This document shows positions 17,041 to 23,673 of a stretch of 34,819 bases of DNA, in pieces; within the stretch, counting starts at the first letter, position 1, and the number at the start of each line of letters is the position of its first letter. The stretch is from CAADGU01 sp964581605 (GTDB taxonomy: Bacteria; Chloroflexota; Anaerolineae; Promineifilales; Promineifilaceae). Position numbers and translations under genes: made by a program. Location: the NCBI GenBank assembly GCA_964581605.1, contig CAZOPF010000061.1:1-34819 (forward strand). Direction: 5' to 3'. The notes beneath the pieces were generated by a model. It ran no database searches and was not told the origin of the DNA. It was given only the letters and a program-made list of their open reading frames with translations.

Positions 17041-18120
17041 ATGCGTACATCCTCTATTTTTAGCAAACCCCTCATTCCCCACACCTACATCAGCTTACGG
17101 CGATGGGAGACAGTGGGCACGGCCGTATTCAACCTGTTCGTCTTCACCCTGCTCATCGCCTACCTGTTCCCCCTGCTCTACATCCTCTCCGCGGCCTTCA
17201 TGGAAAGCATCCAGTTTCGAGATCGCCATGCCCCGCCCTATCCAGCGCGGCAGGTACGCTTTGAATATGAGGGCAAAGAGCGTATGGTCTACAGTGTCCC
17301 CTTTGCTGATGGCGAGCGCCAGTTAGCGTTGGTCGCGCCCGGCCGCACCAGTAGCCAATTCATTGACCCCCAAAATCCAGAGGCCGGATTAGTAGAATGG
17401 CAGGGCAATTGGCGCACCCTGATAGGCGTTTACAAGTTCCACTGGACGCTAGAAAACTTTAGCATCCTCTTTCGTTCGCTCCGCTTGCCAGAAATGCTCA
17501 AAAACACCATCATGCTGGCGTTTATCACCGAAATTGGTGTTTTGCTCTCCTCCATTGTGGTGGCCTATGGTTTTGCCCGCTTCCCCCTGCCCGGCGGCAA
17601 CTTCCTCTTTTATCTGATGATCGCCACCATTCTCATCCCGGAAAACGTCACCCTCATCCCCACCTACTACATCTTTGTGCGTGTGCTGGAATGGGATGGC
17701 TCCTGGCTGCCGCTCGTCGTGCCCTTCTTCTTTGGCAACGCCGTCTATATCTTCCTGCTGCGCCAAAATTTCAAGAGCATCCCCAAAGACCTGGACGAAG
17801 CGGCCATGCTAGACGGTGCAGGGCCAATTCGCACCCTGTTTTCGGTCATTTTGCCGCAATCATGGCCGGTAGTGATTACTGTCTCTCTGCTCCATTTCTT
17901 CTACATGTGGAATGAAACCCGGCAGGCAGCGCTTTATCTCAGTACCCGCCGTGACCTGATTCCCGTCTCTTTTGGCATCCAAAACTTCCAATCACTCTCG
18001 CCAGTGATCAACCAGTTGGAAGCCAGCGCGCTGCTGATTATGATTGTACCGGTGCTGGTGCTGCTGTTTTCGCAGCGTTATTTTATGCGCAATCTGGTGA
18101 TCACCGGCGCGGAGAAGTAA
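17041..18120 (+). CDS. Sugar ABC transporter permease, MalG type, with extended loop
   Basis: A 359-residue permease, about 80 residues longer than usual MalG-type partners. The EAA motif DLDEAAMLDGAGPIRTLF (near 248) and a typical C-terminus (LLFSQRYFMRNLVITGAEK) are present. The extra length is a polar segment between the first membrane helix and the permease core, about residues 55-140 (RQVRFEYEGKERMVYSVPF through EAGLVEWQGNWRTL), predicted to lie outside the membrane. It could form a docking surface for the binding protein, as the P2 loop does in MalF, but here it sits on the other subunit. Together with the preceding gene it forms the translocation pore. Start ATG 17041 follows the upstream stop by 2 nt, so translation is probably coupled. 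Confidence 0.87.
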   Translation: MRTSSIFSKPLIPHTYISLRRWETVGTAVFNLFVFTLLIAYLFPLLYILSAAFMESIQFRDRHAPPYPARQVRFEYEGKERMVYSVPFADGERQLALVAPGRTSSQFIDPQNPEAGLVEWQGNWRTLIGVYKFHWTLENFSILFRSLRLPEMLKNTIMLAFITEIGVLLSSIVVAYGFARFPLPGGNFLFYLMIATILIPENVTLIPTYYIFVRVLEWDGSWLPLVVPFFFGNAVYIFLLRQNFKSIPKDLDEAAMLDGAGPIRTLFSVILPQSWPVVITVSLLHFFYMWNETRQAALYLSTRRDLIPVSFGIQNFQSLSPVINQLEASALLIMIVPVLVLLFSQRYFMRNLVITGAEK

Positions 18121-18133
18121 CAACGCGACGAGA

Positions 18134-18247
18134 CCCTAAGTAACCGTGCAGCAATTATGTAATTGAGTAATTTGGTAATTAACCGCTTCCATTACTGAAT
18201 TACCCAATTACCCAATCGCTAACTTATTTGCAAACGATCACTTAGGG
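18134..18247. repeat. AT-rich tandem/inverted repeat spacer
   Basis: AATTATGTAATTGAGTAATT and TGGTAATT (18152-18180) are mirrored by ATTACTGAATTACCCAATTACCC (18191-18213, split as ATTACTGAATTACCC and AATTACCC). This core is bracketed by CCCTAAGT (18134-18141) and its inverse ACTTAGGG (18240-18247), so the whole spacer could extrude as a large stem. It lies between the ABC permeases and the glycosyltransferase gene. Confidence 0.7.
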
Positions 18248-18271
18248 CCTAACTGGCTTGAAGAAAAATAT

Positions 18272-19588
18272 ATGTCTATATCTCCCTCCAAACGTACCAT
18301 GTTTTTCATCTGGTTGGGGTGGGCTGGCATTATGCTGGCCTACCATGTGCTGGTGCCGGCCCGCTTTACAGTGATGCGGCCGGATAGAGCGTTAAGCTGG
18401 ACGGCCGATTCCACCAGGCTGGGTGGCGCGCAGGCTGCCAAACATTACTTGAAAGAGCCATTTCTTAACCGGCAGGTGGCCTGGGATTCTGAGTATTACA
18501 TTGCCATTGCTTTAGGCGGATACGAAGACCCCCATGTAGATCGGGTAGGCGAATCGTTTGGCGTGGTGAGTAGTGGCGGCGGTTTCTGGCCCTTCGTCGT
18601 GCCTCAGGGTCAGGGTGGCATACGCGAGGGAATTTCACTCAGTTATGCTTTTTTTCCTTTTTATCCTTTTCTGATGCGCCTGCTAACGCCGATCTTTGCT
18701 TTGTTTGGGCTGGCACCAACGGCCGCCGCTGCTTTAGCCGGGGTGCTGGTGTCGCTGCTGGGCACGTTGGCGGCCGTTATCTCCCTCTTTGAACTGGGCC
18801 GCGATGAACTGGGCGAGGAGGGCGGTTTACGAGCCGCCTTTTATTTGCTCATTTTCCCCAGCGCCTTCTTTTTGTCGGTGGTTTATACCGAAGGATTGTT
18901 TGTGGGGCTGGCCTTTTCCAGCCTGCTGCTGATGCGGCGGGGGCACAGAGGGTGGGCGGCCGTGCTGGCCGTGCTGGCCACTTTTACACGGGCGGCCGGG
19001 GTCCTGTTGGTTATTCCCTTGCTCATTTCCTGGGTGAAAGATGGCGAATGGCTGGAACTGGACATGGAATGGCGGCAGATTTATTTTCGTGGGCTGCCCT
19101 GGAAAGCGATAGCTCATAGCCTGGTGGTGTTTGCCCCCCTGTTGGCGTTCATTGTCTGGCGGTTTTCATACTTTGGCATGGCTTTTAGCCGGGTGGAAGA
19201 TGAGTTTTTTGGGCGCGGCCTGATGAATTTTGAATATACATATTGGGCCTGGCGCGAGGCGTTTTATAGTTTATTTGGGGATAATCCACAGGCGACGGCC
19301 TATTATGTGGTGGAGTTTGGGGCCATTATTCTGGCGTTCACCGCCTGTATTGCCGGGCTGCGGAAATATCCTGACCTGGCCTGGTTTGGGCTGTTGGTGG
19401 TCTTTCTCTCGTTTACCAGTGGCCCGGCCCAGGGGATGCACCGCTATGTGCTGGCCGCGCCGCCGCTCTTTTTGTTTTTGAGCCAGTGGGGGCGGCGGCC
19501 AGCGTTTGACCGGGTGTGGACGATAGCCAGTGTGCTGCTCATGGGGGTGATGGCTACGATGTTTATGTTTGATATGTGGGCGGGGTGA
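18272..19588 (+). CDS. PIG-V-like GT-C mannosyltransferase family membrane protein
   Basis: A 438-residue polytopic membrane protein with about ten hydrophobic segments. It matches the bacterial relatives of the GPI mannosyltransferase PIG-V: a short N-terminal helix, then a large extracytoplasmic loop with AWDSEYYIAIALGGY (the WD..Y..IA..GY motif, around residue 70-84), SYAFFPFYPFLMRLL, and FPSAFFLSVVYTEGLFVGLAF. GT-C enzymes take a polyprenyl-phosphate sugar and transfer it outside the membrane, so a role in a surface glycan or glycolipid is likely. Donor and acceptor are unknown. ATG 18272 is the start; the upstream ribosome site is weak. A tandem-repeat hairpin begins at its stop codon. 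Confidence 0.75.
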   Translation: MSISPSKRTMFFIWLGWAGIMLAYHVLVPARFTVMRPDRALSWTADSTRLGGAQAAKHYLKEPFLNRQVAWDSEYYIAIALGGYEDPHVDRVGESFGVVSSGGGFWPFVVPQGQGGIREGISLSYAFFPFYPFLMRLLTPIFALFGLAPTAAAALAGVLVSLLGTLAAVISLFELGRDELGEEGGLRAAFYLLIFPSAFFLSVVYTEGLFVGLAFSSLLLMRRGHRGWAAVLAVLATFTRAAGVLLVIPLLISWVKDGEWLELDMEWRQIYFRGLPWKAIAHSLVVFAPLLAFIVWRFSYFGMAFSRVEDEFFGRGLMNFEYTYWAWREAFYSLFGDNPQATAYYVVEFGAIILAFTACIAGLRKYPDLAWFGLLVVFLSFTSGPAQGMHRYVLAAPPLFLFLSQWGRRPAFDRVWTIASVLLMGVMATMFMFDMWAG

Positions 19589-19628
19589 TGCGTGATGCGT
19601 AATGCGTGAGATTTCTACCACGCATCAC
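19585..19628. repeat. Tandem-repeat hairpin (TGCGTGA type)
   Basis: GTGATGCGTGATGCGTAATG (19585-19604) continues to CGTGAG and is followed by the inverse arm CACGCATCAC (19619-19628), which pairs with GTGATGCGTG. It overlaps the stop codon of the glycosyltransferase gene. Same architecture as the other spacer elements, with a different unit. Confidence 0.7.
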
Positions 19629-19746
19629 ACAGCACGGTATGACAATCCTCACGGTAAAAACAGGCTAAAGGGCATCACGGCCGTACCCCAATCCCCAGTA
19701 TTATCCTTCAGTAGTTAAGGGCATATTCCCATACTGGAGGCAAAAG

Positions 19747-21411
19747 ATGAACCCGACAGACAGTACACATCAGGCAGGGGCACGGCCGTTTCCCATCGGC
19801 GTAGACCTGCTGCATGATCCCATTCTCAACAAAGGCATGGCATTTACGGCCAGCGAGCGCGAACAATTCCATCTGCGCGGCTTGCTGCCGCCGCGTGTCC
19901 TCAGCCAGGAGTTGCAAGAAGAACGGGTGCTGCGCAATTTCCACAAAAAGCCCAATAACCTGGAAAAGTATATCTTCCTCCTCAGCCTGGAAGACCGCAA
20001 CGAATCCCTCTTTTACCGGGTGGTGCTGGACAATCTCATGGAGATGATGCCCATTATCTACACCCCCACCGTCGGGCAGGCGTGTCTGGAATTTGGCAAT
20101 ATCTACCGCCGTCCGCGTGGGCTGTATATCTCGGCCGATGACCGGGGGCAGGTGGCCGAAATTCTCACCCATTGGCCGCATGATGATGTGCGCGTCATTG
20201 TGGTGACGGACGGCGAACGCATTTTGGGGCTGGGCGATCTGGGGGCGCATGGCATGGGCATTCCGGTAGGCAAGCTGTCGCTGTATACGGCCTGCGCCGG
20301 GATTGACCCGGCCACCACGCTGCCGGTGACGCTGGATGTGGGCACCAACAATCAAAAGCTGCTGGATGACCCGTTTTATATTGGCCTGCCACAAAATCGG
20401 CTGCGTGGGGAGGCGTATGATGCTCTGGTGGATGAGTTTATGACGGCCGTTACCGCCCGTTTTCCCCAGGCTCTCATCCAGTTTGAAGATTTCTCCAACC
20501 AGAACGCTTTCCGCCTGCTGCACAAATACCGGCACCACTACCGCACCTTCAACGATGATATTCAAGGCACGGCCGGGGTGGCCCTGGCCGGGTTGTATTC
20601 GGCGCTGCGGCTGACCGGCGGCAGGTTGTCTGACCAGCGGCTGCTCTTTTTGGGGGCCGGTGAAGCGGGCATTGGCATTGCTGATCTGGTTGTTTCGGCG
20701 ATGATGCAGGAGGGCACAACGGCCGTTACCGCCCGGCAGCAATGCTGGTTTGTGGATTCGCGGGGGCTGGTCGAATCCAGCCGCACCGATCTGGCCGAAC
20801 ACAAACGGCCGTATGCCCACAAGCACACCCCGTTAACCACCTTCCTGGAAGCGGTGGAGGCCTTGCAACCCACCGGTATCATTGGCGTTTCCGGGATGCC
20901 GCGCATGTTCACCCAGCCGGTCGTAGAGGCCATGGCCCGCCTGAACGAAAAGCCGATGGTGTTTGCTCTGTCTAACCCCACTGCCAATTCGGAATGTACG
21001 GCCGAAGAAGCGTATGGTTGGTCAGACGGCCGCGCCATTTTTGCCAGCGGTAGCCCGTTTGATCCGGTGACACTCAACGGCCGTACCTACATCCCTGGCC
21101 AGGGCAATAATTCCTACATCTTCCCCGGTGTGGGGTTGGGCGTGGTGGCCACGGGGGCACGGCATGTCACCGATGATATGTTCCTGGCGGCCGCGCAAAC
21201 GCTGGCGCAACTGGTGACAGAAGATGACCTGGCCGCCGGGTTGATCTACCCCTCGCTGAAACGAATTCGGGAAGTATCGGCGCATATTGCGACGGCCGTC
21301 GCCGAGATTGCCTATGCCCACAACCTGGCCACTGTGCCTCGCCCCACCGATTTGTTGGCCTTCATGCACAGCCAGATGTACCAGCCGGTCTATCGGCCGT
21401 ATGAACAATAG
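19747..21411 (+). CDS. maeA: NAD-type malic enzyme (oxaloacetate-decarboxylating malate dehydrogenase)
   Basis: A 554-residue cytoplasmic enzyme that oxidatively decarboxylates malate to pyruvate and CO2, linking the TCA cycle with pyruvate. It is of full length for the large-subunit SfcA/MaeA class. Visible landmarks: MEMMPIIYTPTVGQACLEF with the catalytic Tyr, DGERILGLGDLGAHGMGIPV with GKLSLYTACAGI (catalytic Lys), the metal-binding QFEDFSN and FNDDIQGTA, the nucleotide-binding LFLGAGEAGIGIADL, and VFALSNPTANSECTAEEAY. NAD preference is typical of the class but not proven here. The GGAGG ribosome site at 19736-19740 sits ideally before ATG 19747. It stands alone between a glycosyltransferase gene and the sulfur module; a nested hairpin follows. 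Confidence 0.95.
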   Translation: MNPTDSTHQAGARPFPIGVDLLHDPILNKGMAFTASEREQFHLRGLLPPRVLSQELQEERVLRNFHKKPNNLEKYIFLLSLEDRNESLFYRVVLDNLMEMMPIIYTPTVGQACLEFGNIYRRPRGLYISADDRGQVAEILTHWPHDDVRVIVVTDGERILGLGDLGAHGMGIPVGKLSLYTACAGIDPATTLPVTLDVGTNNQKLLDDPFYIGLPQNRLRGEAYDALVDEFMTAVTARFPQALIQFEDFSNQNAFRLLHKYRHHYRTFNDDIQGTAGVALAGLYSALRLTGGRLSDQRLLFLGAGEAGIGIADLVVSAMMQEGTTAVTARQQCWFVDSRGLVESSRTDLAEHKRPYAHKHTPLTTFLEAVEALQPTGIIGVSGMPRMFTQPVVEAMARLNEKPMVFALSNPTANSECTAEEAYGWSDGRAIFASGSPFDPVTLNGRTYIPGQGNNSYIFPGVGLGVVATGARHVTDDMFLAAAQTLAQLVTEDDLAAGLIYPSLKRIREVSAHIATAVAEIAYAHNLATVPRPTDLLAFMHSQMYQPVYRPYEQ

Positions 21412-21444
21412 CGGTTGATGGGTGGTGGTTGATGCGGCCGAGTA

Positions 21445-21509
21445 GGGGTGGGACAGGCAGGCGATACCTTTGCCTGAGCGAATCCGCTCGTTCCCGCCTG
21501 TCTCACCCC
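21445..21509. other. Nested hairpin in the 317-bp spacer after malic enzyme
   Basis: The spacer 21412-21728 has no gene. GGGGTGGGACAGGC (21445-21458) pairs with GCCTGTCTCACCCC (21496-21509) with one mismatch, and GAGCG-AATC-CGCTC (21476-21489) makes an inner stem. No T tract follows. It could end the malic enzyme transcript or be a small structured RNA. The stretch 21510-21620 shows nothing I can name; regulatory palindromes begin at 21629. Confidence 0.65.
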
Positions 21510-21628
21510 GTTATTGGTCGAATGGGTGAGGCGGCGCGGAATTAAGACCCCCCTTTACCGCCAGGCAGAACCCACACCGTCCCACCCTTACGGTAGACTG
21601 CCCCTACACGGCCGTAACCCACCCCAAC

Positions 21629-21646
21629 TTGTGACAAATGTCACAA
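21629..21646. promoter_or_regulatory. CRP/FNR-family binding palindrome
   Basis: TTGTGACA-AA-TGTCACAA is a perfect 18-bp palindrome and fits the CRP consensus TGTGA-N6-TCACA exactly. Its centre is about 65 bp upstream of the putative transcription start region near 21700, a class I activator position. No crp/fnr gene is in the window. A TGAAC-G-GTTCA palindrome (21668-21678) lies between it and the ArsR operator. Confidence 0.6.
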
Positions 21647-21701
21647 CCGGAAAATGACAATCGCCCCTGAACGGTTCACGGCCGTCGGCCTACACTATGG
21701 G

Positions 21702-21727
21702 CATCTATTCGGATAAGCGAATAGATG
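21702..21727. promoter_or_regulatory. ArsR-type operator (ATTC-N8-GAAT)
   Basis: CATCTATTCG (21702-21711), a 6-bp centre and CGAATAGATG (21718-21727) form a perfect 10-6-10 palindrome ending 1 bp before the first ArsR start codon. Its core ATTC-N8-GAAT is the motif reported for SqrR/BigR-type persulfide-responsive ArsR regulators. Its position suggests autorepression of the regulator and control of the cytochrome/YeeE genes downstream. Confidence 0.65.
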
Positions 21728-21728
21728 G

Positions 21729-22070
21729 ATGAAGACCATGACAAACACTCCCACCCTCGAAGAACTGAGCCTGCTACACGCCAACATCTGCCAGGCGTTG
21801 GGCGACCCCAAACGCATCCTCATTCTCTATGCACTGGATGACGAACCCCGCCACGTCACCGCCCTGGCCGAAGCCCTGAACATGCCCCAACCGACCGTTT
21901 CCCGCCACCTGGGTGTGCTGCGGGATCGCGGGCTGGTACAAACGGAAAGGAACGGCACCGCCGTCATTTATACACTCACCGACGGCCGTATCATCGAACT
22001 CCTCAACACCATGCGCCAGATTCTCCGCTCGGTGTTGGCTCAGCAATCTGACATTTTAGTAATGAGGTAA
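21729..22070 (+). CDS. ArsR/SmtB-family transcriptional regulator
   Basis: A 113-residue winged-helix repressor. The start LLHANICQALGDPKRILILYAL and the recognition region MPQPTVSRHLGVLRDRGLVQ, followed by the wing TERNGTAVIYTL, are standard ArsR features. It has one Cys only (C21, in ICQALGDPKR). The paired Cys of SqrR/BigR and the metal-binding ELCVCDL motif are both absent, so its signal cannot be assigned. ATG 21729 is listed; ATG 21738 is an alternative with GAAG just upstream. The operator at 21702-21727 indicates autoregulation. It is the first gene of the octaheme/heptaheme/YeeE series, separated from it only by a hairpin that overlaps its stop codon, so it likely regulates that series. 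Confidence 0.88.
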   Translation: MKTMTNTPTLEELSLLHANICQALGDPKRILILYALDDEPRHVTALAEALNMPQPTVSRHLGVLRDRGLVQTERNGTAVIYTLTDGRIIELLNTMRQILRSVLAQQSDILVMR

Positions 22071-22106
22071 TTGAGTAATTGGGTAATTACCCAATTACCC
22101 AATTAC
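22067..22106. repeat. Tandem-repeat palindrome (GTAATTGG type)
   Basis: GTAATTGAGTAATTGG (22067-22082) runs into GTAATTACCCAATTACCCAA (part of 22083-22106). The stretch from GTAATTGGGTAATTACC onward is a perfect palindrome. It overlaps the ArsR stop codon and ends 16 nt before the octaheme cytochrome start. It shares units with the elements at 18152-18213 and 26469-26541. Confidence 0.8.
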
Positions 22107-22122
22107 TTCTCCCCGGTGTTAT

Positions 22123-23574
22123 ATGCGCGATTTCAAATACATCTGGCTCCTCGGCATCATCGGCACCATTCTGCTCATCGCCGCCCCGATTTTGGCGCTG
22201 GTCAGACCGGCAGAAACAAAACCTACGGCCGATCCCTGGAACAACGTCCCCCAACGAGTCCCCCACACCGACCACACCGAATTGATGACCGGCCCTTACG
22301 CAACGGGCCAGGAAGTGACGGCCGCCTGCCTGGAATGTCACGAAGATGCGGCCGACCAGGTGATGCACACCACCCACTTCACCTGGGAAAGCGAGCCGGT
22401 GCTACTGCCCGGCCGTGACGAACCCGTCACCATCGGCAAAGCCAACCAGATCAACAACTTCTGCATTGGCATCCAAAGCAACTGGACGGGCTGCACCCGC
22501 TGCCACGCCGGGTATGGCTGGGACGGCGCGGACTTTCAGGAAAACGCCACCGAAAATGACGTAGACTGCCTGGTTTGCCACGCCGACACCGGCCTCTACA
22601 GCAAAGGGGCGGCCGGGCTGCCCGCCGAAGGGATAGACCTGGCCGCGGCCGCCCAGAGCGTCAATTACCCCACCCGCCAAAACTGCGGCAGCTGCCATTT
22701 CAACGGCGGCGGCGGCAACGCCGTCAAACATGGCGATCTGGACGAAACGCTCTACTTCCCCACCGAAGATATTGATGTACATATGGGGCGCTATGACTTC
22801 CAATGCACCGACTGCCACCAGGCCGAAGACCACCAGATTACCGGGCAGGCCATGTCCGTCAGCGTGAACAGCGAAAATCAGGTGGCCTGCACCGACTGCC
22901 ACGCGGCCGATTTGCACAGCGACGAGCGCATCAATGCCCATGTGGACAATGTGGCCTGCCAGACCTGCCACATCCCCGAAGGGGCGGTGCGGGACGCCAC
23001 CAAAATGCACTGGGACTGGTCAACGGCCGGGAATGATACCATCCCCGAAGACCCCCACACCTACCTGAAAATCAAAGGCAGCTTCATTTATGAGCAAGGT
23101 TTTATGCCCACCTACCTCTGGTATAACGGCACATCTGACCGCTATATTTTGGGCGACCCTATTGACCCCACCGTTTCCACCCCCATCAACAGGCCATTGG
23201 GCGACATCGCCGACGACAGCGCCAAAATCTGGCCCTTCAAAGTTCACTTTGCCAACCAGATTTTTGACGCGGGTTATAACTATCTGATTCAGCCACAGAC
23301 GGTTGGCGAGGAAGGGTATTGGACGACATTTGATTGGGATCAGTCGGCGCGGTTGGGCATGGCAGCGGCGGGATTACCTTACAGCGGTGAATACGGTTTT
23401 GCCCCCACGGAAATGTATTGGAATCTGAGCCATATGGTGGCCCCCCAAGAGAATGCGCTGCAATGTAATGATTGTCATGGGGAAGACGGCCGTATGGATT
23501 GGCAATCCCTCGGTTACTATGGCGACCCTATCCGGTGGGGCGGCCGTGACCAGCAGGGCTTAACCGGGAATTAG
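22123..23574 (+). CDS. Octaheme c-type cytochrome, tetrathionate reductase family
   Basis: 483 residues with an N-terminal membrane anchor or uncleaved signal (about residues 7-27) and eight CXXCH haem motifs with Cys at residues 69, 124, 149, 188, 228, 256, 279 and 448. The context NNFCIGIQSNWTGCTRCHAG before the second haem and the wide gap before the eighth are the pattern of the Shewanella octaheme tetrathionate reductase (OTR) family. OTR reduces tetrathionate in vitro and also nitrite and hydroxylamine; its physiological substrate is unsettled, and the same caution applies here. The protein should sit on the outer face of the membrane and receive electrons from the heptaheme/cytochrome b protein encoded next. 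The nearby YeeE/YedE and rhodanese-like genes favour a sulfur oxyanion. No strong ribosome site precedes ATG 22123. Confidence 0.88.
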   Translation: MRDFKYIWLLGIIGTILLIAAPILALVRPAETKPTADPWNNVPQRVPHTDHTELMTGPYATGQEVTAACLECHEDAADQVMHTTHFTWESEPVLLPGRDEPVTIGKANQINNFCIGIQSNWTGCTRCHAGYGWDGADFQENATENDVDCLVCHADTGLYSKGAAGLPAEGIDLAAAAQSVNYPTRQNCGSCHFNGGGGNAVKHGDLDETLYFPTEDIDVHMGRYDFQCTDCHQAEDHQITGQAMSVSVNSENQVACTDCHAADLHSDERINAHVDNVACQTCHIPEGAVRDATKMHWDWSTAGNDTIPEDPHTYLKIKGSFIYEQGFMPTYLWYNGTSDRYILGDPIDPTVSTPINRPLGDIADDSAKIWPFKVHFANQIFDAGYNYLIQPQTVGEEGYWTTFDWDQSARLGMAAAGLPYSGEYGFAPTEMYWNLSHMVAPQENALQCNDCHGEDGRMDWQSLGYYGDPIRWGGRDQQGLTGN

Positions 23575-23579
23575 AGCGC

Positions 23580-23652
23580 GGACGAACGCGGATGGACGCG
23601 GATTTTCGAGATAAAAATCTGCGAAAATTCGGCAAATCCCTGAAATCCGCGT
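23580..23652. repeat. Dispersed palindromic element (CGCGGATTTT type)
   Basis: GACGAACGCGGATGGACGCG and GATTTTCGAGAT (23580-23611) are mirrored imperfectly by ATCTGCGAAAATTCGGCAAAT and CCCTGAAATCCGCGTTC (up to 23652). Its centre (GATTTT..AAAATCTGCG) resembles that of the element at 28509-28572, suggesting a REP-like family with at least two copies in the window. Confidence 0.55.
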
Positions 23653-23673
23653 TCCATTCAACGAGTAAGAACG

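Noticed and set aside
19708..20826. Minus-strand frame of 372 codons opposite malic enzyme
   Set aside because: Shadow of a strongly conserved enzyme; it lacks any motif or ribosome site.
22123..23574. Pentaheme nitrite reductase (NrfA) or hydroxylamine oxidoreductase
   Set aside because: There are eight CXXCH motifs and no CXXCK motif, and the sequence around the second haem fits the octaheme tetrathionate reductase family better.
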